64,000 nucleotides of DNA, taken from assembly GCF_022458985.1 (NCBI RefSeq), contig NC_061771.1, positions 28,388,001 through 28,452,000 on the forward strand, in the 5' to 3' direction. Both the position numbers and the translations under genes were made by a program. Under the pieces are notes generated by a model, which did no database searches, had not been told where the DNA came from, and worked only from the letters and a program-made list of their open reading frames with translations. This DNA is from Mugil cephalus. Its lineage: Eukaryota; Chordata; Actinopteri; Mugiliformes; Mugilidae. This document shows positions 22,701 through 33,690 of this stretch, one piece after another (the stretch's first letter is position 1; the number at the start of each line of letters is the position of its first letter).

Positions 22701-25700
22701 AACCTACAGGCCTCAGAGCAACTTTAATGAATTAACAAGCAAAAACATAAGAAAGATGTTTCATTTCAAACGGATCTTGATCAGAAAGACGTTTTTATAA
22801 AATCCATTTTTTCTGCAGCTTTGAGCAGGAGAACATGTGTTTAGGCTCCATCTGCTTCCTACGTCTGTTCTGGAGGGAAAACCTGCACATTTGGCTAAAT
22901 ATTAAACCTGATAATGACTGAATCATTCTCCCTTCAGGACAAATAAAGTTGTATTAAATTGCATTGAGCTGTAAATCAGCGGTGGCTCGATCCAACATCA
23001 AATCATAAAATCCTTGGATGGATTCTTAAAGTGCAACATTTCCTGAGGAGGATCCAAAAAACACGACAGAAGCTTCATCAGGCCTGAAATGTGACTGCAT
23101 TAAATAAATATGAGGACGGAGAAGAGACACAAACTAGAGGGAAAAACTGTGGAACCAACAATAAATGAATCAGAGCTGAACAAATTCATGAAATCAGCAG
23201 CGACATCCAGCCACAGTTTATCAGCTCAAGACCCAGATATGAAATAAGTTTATATATATTTTTACAACAGAGTCAAAACTAAAGCAACCTGTGAGGATCT
23301 TTGCTACGAAGCTTTTAACTGGATTAAATGACTAATTAAAATAATCATTAGCTGCAGGTTTTAGTCGATTAAACTGTTCTTATTAGTAGAAGAATATTTC
23401 CTTTTTTTTTAATCTGTGTCTCAAAGGGACAAATATTATTAATAGCAGAAATATTTACACAATGGAAAAAAAAAACGTATATGTTTTTTAGGGGGAATTA
23501 TTCATAGAAAGATGGACGCCATTAATGAAGGTAGAGGGTGGAAAAATGAAAGACAGTAAATTAATGAGAGAACTGGGCTGCAGCTTTTACAGCGATTATT
23601 ATTTATGTTATAGGCCACAAAGATTTTTATTTATTATGTGACAATATAAGGTGAACCCACATATAACACAAAGTAAGTTTTATTTATTTATTATTTATTT
23701 TATTGATACATTGCTACTATTTCTGTTCTGATAAGTGTTGATTATTGTTGGTTTATTTGGTTTTGTCTTTCTTTTTAGTATCTAATATATTAATTCACTC
23801 TGATTTACCTGTTTATATATAAAGAGATTGAGCTTAAATAATAAAACAATGTGGTTATTTGTAAAATATAAACATATTTTATGATGAAATAAACCGTTCT
23901 TGGTGTATAAAGGTGACGAGGTGACTGATAAAGAATGAGACGGGTGGAGGTGGCGGTTACCTGATCGGCGTCCCGGCGGCTCCCTGGCCGGGGGCGGGGG
24001 TCTGCTGCCCTGCTGAGAGGACGAAGATGGAGATGGAGAATGAGGAGGCGGAGGAGCGTGGCTACGCCCGTGGGTGCCTCCCGACGAATGCTTTTTGTGC
24101 AGCGAGTTGTGCCTCTGGGGCAGCTCCGGAGCCCCGTCCACGTTGGAAGGCCCGTTGGAGACGCCGCCGCTGGACGAGTGCGGCCTGTACGGGGGAGGAG
24201 GCGGAGGCGCAGAAGAGCCACCGGTCGGAGGTCTGCTGGAAGACGGAGGTTTGGCGGTGCCGCCGCCGCCACCGCCGCCGCCCACGGGGCCTCTGTTGGG
24301 TGTCGGAGGGAGGGGTTTCTCTCTGCTGTGAGAGGCGGATGTGGAATGTGGAGCGGGTACTCGGTGGTTCAGCGTCGGGGGGGCGTTGCTACGGCCGCCT
24401 CTGTTGAAGGGCGGAGGAGGAGGCGGCGCAGAGGTGCTGTGCTTCATCCCCGAGGAGGAGGAGGAGCTGCCGCCGCCGCCGCCGCCGCTGCCGCTGCTGC
24501 TGCTGCTGCTGGGGGGGCGCGAGATGTCGGGCAGGGAGGGGCGGTGGGAGCGCTGGTGCTCCGGCGGAGAGGGCTTGTTACCCGAGGAAGGCGACGATGA
24601 GCGGCCCGTCGGGGGGCGAGGGGCCGCGGGCCGGGACCCGGGGGGGCGGAGGGCGGATCGGCCCACGGACCCACCGGCAGGACCGTCTGGACGGAGGACA
24701 GAGAGACGGCGTTTAGGGGAAAGTATCAGAATAAGCACCAAACCCAGAACTTTTTGAATGAATGAATGAATGAATGAATGCCAATGTCGTTGTCATGGAA
24801 ACGACAAGCATACTGACAAGCTCGTCCTGTCGGTGCTACAAACAAAAACAAAACAAACAGAACCGACCCCTTCATGGCCGACGTCACAACGTTAGCTGGA
24901 GGCAAAACAGACGGAAGCTTGAGGTGAACTCTGTCCCTGTTACCAGGTAGATTAATATCCAATATGTGATTAGGTTCAGCCTGGAAAACATTATTTATTA
25001 TTTTTGTTACATGCTAATGGTAATGCTAACCGCTAGCTAACTCAACATTAGCTGTATGTTTGAGGTGTGTCCAAGTTGCATTTGTTACGTTTCCCTCCAC
25101 AGTTGTTCGGTTTAACCATTTGTATGTTGTTCTATTACGTAGCTGTTCAGATTCTCAGTTAGGTATAAATGTCTGGCTGTTGCACGGTCGGGAAGTCACG
25201 TCAAATCGTCAAACCCAGTGACCAAGTTTGTGTAGGGGTCGGTGAATGCAGTCCCATCAGTCAGTGTATTAGTATATTCTCTAAAATATGTGTTTTCCTC
25301 ATCCTTTCTAGCCACAACAGTCGTGTGCTAATCAGGTGCTAAATGTGCTAATCGGCGTTTGTAAGCTAGCATATTTGAGATGTTTTGCCTCCAGCTAGGC
25401 CCCGCCCCTCAAAATACATCGCACTGTTTAAAAGCTGTGACGGGGTCGACACAGTGTAAGAAGTAGTTAGAAAAGTAGATAAAAAGGTAACTATGAAAGG
25501 AGATAAATACAACACACTCCCGTCCAACATCAGCCTCTTATTCATGTCAGAGTTACACGTGTCCCATTAATGCACATTGTTGCATGTAACAGTGTTTTCA
25601 GTGTAGTTACTGTACGTGGATAAAAACTATTCTGTCAATTAAGAAAGAAAAGCACAAAACAAACATGAAGAGTCCATTGTAGAAGAAGTTGTATATAAAG

Positions 25701-26619
25701 CTGCTGGTGTCTTAGGTTAGCTTAGATTTAAGTGACGTCCAGTAACATTTATAAGTTTAATTTCTCTGGTTAAATAAATAAGTGCACACGAGTTAGGCCG
25801 ATCTTCTTTTTACCCAAAAATATCAAACCAGCAACAGAGGAGAGGTCGAACGTTGGAGCCATCTGCTTTTTAAACCTTGTAGATGATACATGAACACACG
25901 TCGGTGCAATATGAATAAAAAGTAAAATAATAAAAATATAAGATGAGGAGAAATGTGAAAAAGGACACAGCTTTTACAGGAAACATGGATAAAAAAGCAA
26001 CGAGATGATCACTCAAACACAGAAGAAGAGTTTTTACCTCCAATCGGTCGTAGTTTTGGCACGCCTCCTTGGAAAAGGCCGCCCATTCCCATTGGTCCTC
26101 CACCTCCAAAACCGCCTCCACCACCACCTCCACCTCCTCCGCCACCTCCTCCTCCTGATTCTGATAAAAAAAATAAAAAAATAAATAAATAAAATACAGG
26201 CACATATTTAAATATTCAAATATTTAGGAGCATATGAGGTCAGATACACTGTGAGATAAATGTGAGTGAAATAAAAAGCGAATTCAAATCTGTTATTTGA
26301 TTTTTTACTTTGCAGCTACAAGAGATATTAAATAATCACATTTTCTCTGAAAGATGCAAAAATGAGACGGTCCACATGCAAAAGAGCAACTTTAGTGATG
26401 GCACACAGATTGTGACCGACTGGTGAGTCCTTATATTACTTTAAATTCATTCAATAAACAAATACGCACCATATAGTCGTCAGTTTGACCCACATAGAAC
26501 AAAACAGTCGCGCAAACAGATGAAGGCGTCGCAACCGATTTCCTGACGTGATTTGATTCATTCTACGACGTTAATGCAAACATCACCTGACGTCCACCTC
26601 CCCACACTTACATGTAATA

Positions 26620-26655
<36 letters not shown>

Positions 26656-28173
26656 CATTGGTTTTATACTGTGCTTTTCCATTTTTAGATGCTCAAAGCG
26701 TTTACAACTGATTGAATTATTCATTCGCTCACACAGTCACACCCTGGTGGTGGTAAACTACCTGCTGCCCTGGGTCAGACTGACGGAAACGTGCTGACAA
26801 TGTGAGCTACAGCCTCTACGACATCTTTAAACTCACAATCATACACCAGGGAGCACAAACCCGGGGGCAACGTGGGTTAAGTGTCTCGCCCAAGGACACA
26901 ACAGACAATCGAATCGAATAATTCGTTTACTGGACGACTGCTCTACCTCCTGAGATATTGCTGCCCACATGTACACTGCACTGCACTGTTCTTTAAGGTG
27001 TATTGTCCCTTTCTTTCCCAAATAAACATATTGTGCATTTCTTTTTGGATGTCAGCAAACCACATTTATATAAAATTGTTAAATCCAATCATCTCTCAGT
27101 CCTGACGGTGCGTCTGTCCCAGATGTCGTGGACTAATCTCAATTTGTTGTCGTGCAAGATTCATCTTAGAAAAGTGGTCGACTATTTTTAAACACACACA
27201 CACAAAAAATACCTGAACTCAAAGTCCAATAACTAACTTCTTCTTCTGTGCTTTTAACTGCATCCCAGTCTTTTTGAAGCCTCATTAAAACAGTTGCGAG
27301 CATTAACAACTCTTTCATGTAGCCTCATTAATTTTCCATCGACTTCTACAAACGTGTGTGTAGATACATCTCTTCATCAGCGGAGGTTTGGGTGTCTGTG
27401 GTGACTCACTCTCGATAATCGGGGCGCTCCGGTCATTGACGGCGGCCACCTTCTTCAGCTTGGTGCCTTTGCAGATGTCGGACAGCAGCGCTCCTCTGCC
27501 CTTGGTCTCCGAGGAGCTGAGCTTGGGAGGAGTCGTGTTGGCCTGTTGGAGGACGGTAACGGTTTGTTAGCGGCTGACGCGGTCACACACCTCTGCTTCC
27601 TCTGGCCTGAGCCAGCGGGTTTTATTCGGGGCTCACGCCGAACACTTTAAAGAGGACCGCGGCTTGTAAACGGCAGGAACGTGACTCAGCGGCTGCTGCT
27701 GCTGCTTTAGCTTCGGGGGCGACTTCTCATCTCACCAGGTTTTTGAGATTCGGACTGTTTTTTGTTTTGTTTCTCCACGTTTTGCTATAATTAAAGTATT
27801 TGACTTCTCCCTCGTCTCAACAAATCAAACATGTTTCTATAAATGACATCCGAGTCTCTCTGTTCTTATATGGAGCGCTACTAAAGCCGCCCGGACATTC
27901 TTCAGATTCAGATTTTGAAGCAAGCTCGTTTTTCAGAAAGGTCACACTCAAATATGTGCAGGGCGCTCGTATTGACTTAATAACATAAGAAGCTGATGTA
28001 TATTTATAGTAAACATCTGTTTCAGTTACGTCCCAGCGCACAAACAACTGCAGAGCTCGTTTTTTTTTTTTTTTTATTTGTGATTTGTGTGTTTTGATGT
28101 GGCTACTGACCACGTTGAAGGTTGGGGGAGGCGGGGGTCCTGGGGGAGGAGGGGGAGGGGGAGGAATAGGCAT
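16728..28173 (-). CDS. wipf2: WAS/WASL-interacting protein family member 2 (actin regulator), seven coding exons
   Basis: Joined coding exons 28173-28111, 27542-27410, 26160-26038, 24686-23961, 20952-20689, 19140-19039 and 16771-16728 give 1455 bases, 484 residues and a stop, with all phases consistent. The protein binds actin and N-WASP and links them to Arp2/3-driven actin assembly in the cytoplasm. Residues 1-19 are the profilin-type proline leader MPIPPPPPPPPGPPPPPTF. A WH2 actin-binding domain follows at about 36-53 (LLSDICKGTKLKKV), then a Gly-rich stretch, a long Pro/Ser-rich region with APELPQRHNSLHKK, and the WASP-binding C-terminus (DDFESKWTFHPIEDLPPP, then IYPSKTNK) ending RGAPPAPPVGR. 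The leader and GLFQGGV..LRP favour WIPF2 over WIPF1 or WIPF3. The human protein is about 440 residues. The fish gene carries a longer polyglycine tract, which resembles WIPF1. Confidence 0.93.
16850..18786. repeat. GTAAGTAAA tandem array filling the last wipf2 intron
   Basis: A nearly 2 kb array of AAGT and AAAGT units (plus strand GTAAGTAAAGTAAGT), homogeneous at 18090-18780 and more diverged at 16850-17890, where GGAC and CAGC variants recur. Two non-array islands are themselves repeated: one near 16925-16990 and 17890-17950 (ccatggtgaacatgtcc type), another near 16811-16850 and 18012-18050 (agaaacaagcag type). On the wipf2 strand it reads as CTTAC/CTTTAC pyrimidine-rich repeats. Confidence 0.95.
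19039..19140 (-). CDS. wipf2: wipf2 WASP-binding exon
   Basis: Encodes FESKWTFHPIEDLPPPDDF and IYPSKTNK, the motif that wraps around the WH1/EVH1 domain of N-WASP in this family. Acceptor TTCCCTCAG; donor G/GTACGA. Confidence 0.93.
19141..20688. other. wipf2 intron between the WASP-binding and second Pro-rich exons
   Basis: AT-rich sequence with no exon seen. It contains the end of a Tc1-like element at 19937-19990 (listed separately), poly-T and poly-C runs (19858-19867, 20305-20315), and a GATGATGGTGAT-rich stretch beside the next exon's donor (20640-20685). Confidence 0.6.
19937..20045. mobile_element. Tc1-like element terminal fragment
   Basis: Begins cactcactggccactttatt and continues aggtacacctgttcaacttg and a 'cagctgatcagccgatcacatg' block, the 5' end of a common fish Tc1-like transposon. 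The opposite end is absent, so this is a truncated relic. Confidence 0.65.
20689..20952 (-). CDS. wipf2: wipf2 second proline-rich exon
   Basis: A 264-base exon with DAPPPPPPPYRGHSS, a run of serines (SSSSSSSSSS), RTPAGPPPPPPPVRNGH and SIM. Acceptor CCACACAG; donor G/GTGAGT. The poly-His reading beyond the donor is intronic. Confidence 0.9.
21005..21256. mobile_element. Internally deleted Tc1-like (MITE) element
   Basis: Bounded by inverted ends agccacaacattatgacca (about 21013) and tggtcataatgttatggctg (about 21234-21253). It keeps the acctggttttcatccatgtg block seen in related copies and the 3' cacaatattaggaaggtgg block, but has no transposase frame. A non-autonomous relic in a wipf2 intron. 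Confidence 0.8.
21257..23960. other. wipf2 intron, AT-rich, no exon seen
   Basis: Ordinary AT-rich intron. It contains a further terminal scrap at about 21430-21465 (ggttttaatgttgtggctgg) and a LINE/SINE-type tail at about 22940-22970 (gacaaataaagttgtattaa). No splice-bounded open frame was found. Confidence 0.5.
23961..24686 (-). CDS. wipf2: wipf2 large proline/serine-rich exon
   Basis: A 726-base exon encoding about residues 108-348, including SLPDISRP, GMKHSTSAPPPPPP, REKPLPPTP and APELPQRHNSLH, all conserved WIPF2 blocks. It is GC-rich and repetitive. Acceptor CCGTCCAG; donor G/GTAACC. Long open frames on the opposite strand are shadows of its composition. Confidence 0.92.
24867..25440. 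mobile_element. Inverted-repeat element, family A copy 1
   Basis: The left end (ccttcatggccgacgtcac, then agctggaggcaaaacag) and right end (tgttttgcctccagct, then ccccgcccctcaaaatacat) are inverted at the ggaggcaaaac core. Relatives lie at 45690-46368 (opposite orientation) and 48352-48555. There is no transposase, so it looks like a MITE. Confidence 0.6.
26038..26160 (-). CDS. wipf2: wipf2 glycine-rich exon
   Basis: Begins K-S then about 15 consecutive Gly, FGGGG, and ends GLFQGGVPKLRPIG. The acceptor TATCAG was chosen because it preserves phase; a second AG six bases further on would also keep the frame. Donor G/GTAAAA. Confidence 0.88.
26630..26965 (-). mobile_element. tRNA-derived SINE-like element, reverse orientation
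   Basis: Read on the minus strand from 26960 it begins with a tRNA-like head (ctcaggaggtagagcagtcg, then cgattcgattg resembling a B box). It continues with the conserved 'gccaaggacac' and 'acaccctggtggtggtaaac' blocks of a widespread fish repeat. A (TAA)n tract at 26620-26650 closes it. It lies in a wipf2 intron. Confidence 0.6.
27410..27542 (-). CDS. wipf2: wipf2 WH2-domain exon
   Basis: Encodes ANTTPPKLSS, then the WH2 actin-binding helix and LKKV motif, ending NDRSAPIIE. Acceptor CTCCAACAG; donor A/GTGAGT. Confidence 0.92.
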
Positions 28174-28259
28174 CCTGTCCCTCTGTTGGCACCTCGCTGT
28201 GTGGGTTAAAGGCTGATGACTTCACCGCTTCCACTGGGACGACACAGACACACCGACTC
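28111..28259 (-). CDS. wipf2: wipf2 first coding exon with 5'UTR part
   Basis: Coding is 28173-28111 (21 residues, the Pro-rich leader). 28174-28259 is 5'UTR after the acceptor TTTTTACAG. The donor is GTG/GTCAGT, which is non-canonical at +3 but keeps phase 0 into the next exon, as in the mammalian gene. Confidence 0.88.
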
Positions 28260-28295
28260 CTGTAAAAAAACAACAACAAAAAAAAAAACATCGGA

Positions 28296-29573
28296 CATTT
28301 AAACCATCTTGTCACAGCTCAGTGTTCTGCTGGGACCTGGTTTTCATTCATGTGGATGTTACTTAGACATGTAGGACCCACCCAGACCAGACCAAACACC
28401 CCCACCCCCACAGCAATGAATTAGTGTACAACTTAAGTGCATGTAAACACATTACTCTGACTAAGATTTCTCCTTATCCGATTAAGACGCAAAGACAATG
28501 CGATTGGAAATTGATTTTTTACCGTCATGTATACGCCTTAATCAGAGTTAAACTAGACAACGTGTGTCGCGCATGTACCACAACTGCTGCACTGGTGTGT
28601 GTCCACCAGGACAAAAACACCTAAAAAAGCCAGTCGCATAAGAAGAAGAAGAAGAAGGTAAACAGAGCCGGTGGAAGAACCACCTGAGGGATGGCGCCAT
28701 CTTATTTGCACAAGAAGTAGCGTGAACATTACGTACGATAATTAAAAAAGCTGAACTGTTTAATCCATCTGGTTGTTGCCGGTCTGACACGTGAACGACG
28801 TAACAGGTCAACTGGAAAGGGGGTCGTATTAACACGCTGAAAAGACACATATCGCCACCTAGTGTGGAGGAGGAGAACATGCTCCTGTTGGTTACTTAAA
28901 TTTTCTCTTGTAAACTGGGAAGTGGACCACATTCAGAAAGTCAATTAAACTGTGCATGTAAACGCACTGAAACTCAGCAGGATGCAGCACTAAAGGCTGT
29001 TTTAAAGCACATAGACGCCATAACTCACGTAGCCGACGCCGGTGTGGGTCATTTCTACTTGTGCGCTCATCAGCCTGTCTCGTTCTGTAAAAACTCCTCC
29101 CAAACACTAGTCGACCAGCCGGGTTCATTTTTCTTTCTACTTCCTGTTTCACTTTCAGGAATGGAGGATGAAACATTCGCTGAAATTTCACCAAAGACGA
29201 GTCTTACAAATGTTTTAATCTCCAAACCTCCTAAATTAACCTTTCCTCGATGTGTTCCATCTTCACTGATCCAAAACAATCAACTTGAAAATTGTGGAGA
29301 GACAGAAATACTAAAGCATAAACATGCTACCACCAAGCGGACCAATCACAGCTCTGTGAAGAACACCACAAGGCGTTGACCTGGCCTCCAAATTCACTAC
29401 ATCCCCAACTGATCTAGTATCTGTGGGACGATCCACTATAGAGGACCGTCTTCACAGGACACCCTCAGAAGGACCATGTCCAATCTCTGATGAGTCACAA
29501 CAGTTTTGAAGGCAAAAGGTGGACCAACACAATATTAGGGAGGTGGTCATAATGTTACGCCTGATCTGTGCAT
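28296..29573. mobile_element. Tc1-like relic with a second element nested inside
   Basis: 28296-28425 (tttaaaccatcttgtcac, then ttctgctgggacctgg) and 29376-29573 (gttgacctggcctccaaatt, then ggaggtggtcataatgtta) are two parts of a Tc1-like element. They are interrupted by a different inverted-repeat element (about 28430-28970) and further sequence. The end near 29560 is the typical terminus. No intact transposase. Confidence 0.7.
28430..28970. mobile_element. Inverted-repeat element, family B copy 1 (nested)
   Basis: Shares with 55197-55575 and 62350-62875 the blocks ccttat(c)cgattaagacgc, gtaaacagagc..gaagaacc, and the block atatcgccacctagtgtgga. Its right edge is tgcatgtaaacgcactg; copy 3 starts with the inverse, gtgcgtttacatgcac. 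This is a non-autonomous DNA transposon family. Confidence 0.7.
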
Positions 29574-29999
29574 TTCAACTGATGACACTGAAAGTATTGA
29601 AATAAATCCGGGGACATGTTTGTTTAAGTGCAGCGTCTCTGGTGAACAGTCGTACTTTGGACTTTAATAATGAAAACGCCGTTGCTAATGACATAATCAC
29701 TGGAGGATTATGAAACGTACCTGTAGAGATAGCAGCTCCTGTCCCTAAGGTTGGGTGAAAGTGTAAATCAGCTCACTAAAGACACTAAAGGCATCATCTC
29801 AGCAGAGAGAAGAAAGGAAATAACTTTTCACCCAAGCAGCCTGTATTAATATTTCAAATATCTCAAAAAGGTTAGAGCTATAATTAGCTGGGAAGCTATT
29901 AGGGAAGTGTTTTTAAGGAACACACTGTTCCATGTGAAGGTCTATTTTCCACTTTGAGGATTTTCCCTGGGGGGGGGGGCAAAGAGAAGCCGAGGGCCC

Positions 30000-30765
30000 G
30001 TTCAGATCTAAGATTAACATCTGTCCTGGGAAATCCGACGGCCAGTGTCCAGCTTTAAGTTACCTGTGTTCACACCTGGCATCGGTAACAGGCGTCTCCG
30101 TGTGCTCTGTACGCAAATAAACAACGGGATGTCATTTTGAACCCAGTTCCTGCGTCTTGGGGAGATGGTGGGATGGGAGGGGAAGTCTCTTTCACTCACT
30201 GAAAGCACAAGTTATTATTTATTTATTGATCTCCACTCGCTGACGTTATTTCAGAGACCTGCGCAAAATTTAGATTATAACTGAACCCTGGAAGCTTCCA
30301 TACAGCTTTTCAGTGAATCAGTGACAAAAATCACTGATAATAAAAGTTAGATAAAGACACATTGATGACAAGACTTGTTTTCATTTTGCTCCCATTAACT
30401 CATTTGTTAACACATGGTAGATTTATTTATTATTTCGTTAGTTAACTACAAGCTACAAGGACAAAATATTTTAAAAGGCTGTCATTGCTAATGAAAATAC
30501 GCCTCTTTTCAGGTGATTATTTACAACAGTGTTGTGTATTTGTTTCTGAATGAATGAATGAATGAATGAATGAGGCAAAGCTCTGCTGCTCTCTTTAATG
30601 TGACCCAGGACTCTAAAGGAACCAGGTCAAATGTGTCCCAGACCACCTCCATACGTGGACGGAGATCAGATCCCTCAAATGTGTCCAGGCCGTGTTCACA
30701 CCTGCACTTAAAGCTGGACACTTTCGATCAGATTCAGAAGAAGAATGGATGTTAATGGGAGGGGT
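30000..30765. mobile_element. MITE-like element with long terminal inverted repeats
   Basis: The left arm at about 30012-30085 (attaacatctgtcct, then agtgtccagctttaagt, then tgttcacacctgg) is the inverse of the right arm at about 30685-30755 (gtgttcacacctgcacttaa, then agctggacact, then ggatgttaat). The arms are roughly 60-70 bases and imperfect. The interior has no transposase. It lies in the wipf2 5' intron. Confidence 0.62.
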
Positions 30766-32584
30766 GAGCGGGGCCAGAGCTCCTCCTCCTCTAACGATTA
30801 CCGGTTTCATGATAAACCGCGATAAACCGTGTCTGATTATTGCACGAAAATATTCACAGTTATCGCTTTAACATCGAAAATCCCGGGTCGACCCGGCTTT
30901 TTTCAAACTCGCCTTTGGTGGATTTCACACCAACAAAAGTCCTGGGTCGGACCTCGCATACATCACACATAACGTTGCAGTTTGTTGATGACCTGAAGAA
31001 TGGAGCCGTCAAACCCCCGATCCTTCAAAAGGCTGCGGGTATTAGAATAAATCACTGTGTCCTGCACAGAGCCCGATATCTGCCGCCAAATCTCCTCTTT
31101 TCCTCGGATGCAGAGCGCTGCCATGATTGTTAAAAAGTGTTGGAGGTGGCTATACAAACGGTATATAAATACAGCCGCACATGCATTCCCCGATCAGTGC
31201 AATTTCCCCATGTGCTAATTCACAGATTCGCTTCCATTAACGATCGTGTAACAACACATTTGATTTATTTGACGCACAAAAATCTCCGCCCTTCAGAGAT
31301 GAGTCTTTATGAGAGTGAACCAAAACTTGTTCCTCATCTGAAGCTTCTACAAGAAGCAATGCCTGGAAAACTTTCCTATAGTTTGTCAATAAAGCTGGAC
31401 TGAAATTTTAAGTGTTACTAATGATACTCCTGTAAAAATTCCTATTGTGTACAAACGCTGCCACTTAATTCTGCATGTTTGGTCCGTTTCTGCTCTGGCG
31501 CTGCAGTAGCTCTGGTCCGCTTCAAATATGAATATGAATATTTGAATATGCTTTGAATGGGAGGGTTCTTTAAATGAACCATAAACAAACAGGAAGTCCA
31601 ACAATGATCGGGTAAATTTTGAGAAGAATACGTTCCGTGTTTAAAACAAATCCTTCAGGAAACACTGAAACGTGGGCTTCTCCATTATTTACAGAGTGGG
31701 CGTGAAGCAGATAAACCCAGTGTTGCTACGGCTACTGCTTGTTTCTTTTGTTTGTTTTTTCAAAGTAAAATTTGGTTAAATGATTTCAGTGTGTGTATAA
31801 GTACCTTTTGAACATTTTAAACCCATTTCAACAACACCGTAATAATAATGATAACATTTTGAACATTTTGGTCACAGTAATCGTGATACGAAATTTTCAT
31901 ATAGATACATCTCTAGTCTGAACTGTTCCAGTTTGTAGCTTTGCCTGGTTCAGAAGATAATGAAACAAGAAGTATTAGTAGAAGAGTAGAAGTAGTAGTT
32001 TAGAAACCAGATTTGGTTCTTCTGCCGATGAATTAACTTTAACTAAAAGTCTCAGATTCTCAGGATAGAGATCACTCTGTTGTTTTTATTACTTATAGTT
32101 CACCAATAATAATTCTTATTCACGTTGTTTGTTATCAATTCCTAAAGGTTTAAGTCACATAAATCCGATGTGACACATCACGCACCGATTCTTCATTTCT
32201 AAAAACATGGTCATGGCTTTTTGACGCCTAAAAACTGACTGCACCTCTTTATAGAAGTTAACAAATATCAGGTTGTACAACAGGTGTCTCACACGTCTGC
32301 TCTGGTAAAAAAATTTAAAATAAAAATAAGCTGTAACCACTTTCTTTTCTCCTCTACAAGAAATTCTTGGTGGACGGAAGCAGCTCCGGGGAAACTTGGA
32401 TCAGTGGTGCAGAAGAAGAAGACGACCACTTGAACAGACCCAAACAAAGAGGAGACGCTTTAATTCTCACCCTGAAACATGTCGGTCGCCACAGTTGCAG
32501 CTTGTTGCTCTAAATTGAAATATCTGGGCAACTATTCGATGGACCCGCAAACGATTTGGAGGTGAACTTCACAGGGATTAATTA

Positions 32585-32835
32585 GATTAATCTGGTGAAC
32601 TATAAAACTGCTCAAATTATGTATGAAGTAAATAAAAATGTGCTTCCAGATGGTGCCGAGAGGATCTTTCAGACTCGATCCAGTAGATATGAACTAAGAC
32701 GGATTTGTGTGCGTACAAATGTAAAACAAAGGTGTATATCAATTAAAGGGGTAAATCTATGGAATAAACTAGAATAAGAAATGAAAAGACACTGTAACAC
32801 ACTTAATAGATTTAAAAACTTATGTAATTATTAGA
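32585..32835 (+). mobile_element. LINE reverse-transcriptase C-terminal fragment (truncated)
   Basis: A plus-strand frame encodes NVLPDGAERIFQTRSSRYEL, then VRTNVKQRCISIKGVNLWNK. This is the conserved end of ORF2 in fish L2/CR1-type LINEs (…RT..K.CIS..GV.LWN.L). Only the 3' tip of the element remains. Confidence 0.7.
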
Positions 32836-33506
32836 TATAAAACTAAATTATAAACACTAGTGTGCTCATGGAACTGGATGTGGACGTCTAAAGTTTAAAA
32901 TGAGTGGACGGATCATGTTAATTTAAAGAGATTAGGCAAAATAAGCCAACACCTTCTCAGTCAACGTACATTTGCTTTGTAAATTATACTTGACAGAGAA
33001 AGAAATGAATAACCGTTTTTGTTTACTTACATGCGTACATAACGAAATAAACCCGAAATAATATAAAGACAAGGTTATTAAACAGTGGATTTTGGGCTGG
33101 TTATGGTTTGGTTTAGCAGCAACGTTGAGTTTTGTGTGTAAATGTACGACGGCTCATGTTGGAGGCGCTAAATAATCAGTGCAACACAAAGAAAAATAAA
33201 AGAAGTCCAAGTGAGACGATGTGAAGGGGATTTTGTGGGTCGCGTTGCTACAGCTTGATACCTACTTTTCTGGGTCCAGGATAATAATCTGAGCATCATG
33301 CAGGTCTGATTAATTTCAGAGAGCGAGATGTTCAAAAACCTGAATCTATCCGGCGCGTTCACACGTGATTCACCTGGTACCTGAAACTGCTCTACATGTG
33401 TCAGCTCTGCTCACAATGAGTGTCTAAGGTCACGGGATCTCCCCAAACCAGTTAGCTGTCTCGGCCCATTGTTGGCTCGTGATGCAGGCGGCGCTGGCTC
33501 CTCACC

Positions 33507-33690
33507 TCACCCCGCCCTCACCCTCACCCTCCTCCTCACCCTCCTCCCTCCTCCTCCCCCTCCGCCGCCGCTGCCACCGGGGGAGTGCTGGGGCAAGTTT
33601 TCACGGAGAGAAACCCGAAGGAATCTCACCGAGCGAGCTCACCAGTCAGTCAGCCGGCGGTGTGGCTGAAACAGAAACACGGCGGCGGCA
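33507..33690 (-). promoter_or_regulatory. CpG-rich block, possible alternative wipf2 first exon
   Basis: A short GC- and CpG-rich island (cctccgccgccgctgccac, then ggcggcggcagcac) within AT-rich intron. On the minus strand it ends at repeated GTGAGG donors near 33500-33510. It could be an alternative non-coding first exon and promoter. No direct proof. Confidence 0.3.

Larger units (their letters stand above)
28974..33460. other. wipf2 5' intron, repeat-rich, no exon seen
   Basis: Outside the listed elements this part has AT-rich intron sequence and, at about 30790-31917, sequence framed by gattaccggtttcatgataa and cgtgatacgaaattttcat, which looks like a degraded DNA-transposon fragment. No splice-bounded coding exon was recognised on either strand. 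Confidence 0.5.

Noticed and set aside
24027..24757. Long plus-strand frames of 126-186 residues
   Set aside because: They are antisense to the wipf2 Pro/Ser-rich exon and read as Arg/Gly/Ala runs. The minus-strand frame matches WIPF2 and has proper splice sites.
26900..26965. tRNA gene
   Set aside because: The tRNA-like head on the minus strand is degenerate and joined to a conserved repeat body, so it is a SINE and not a functional tRNA gene.
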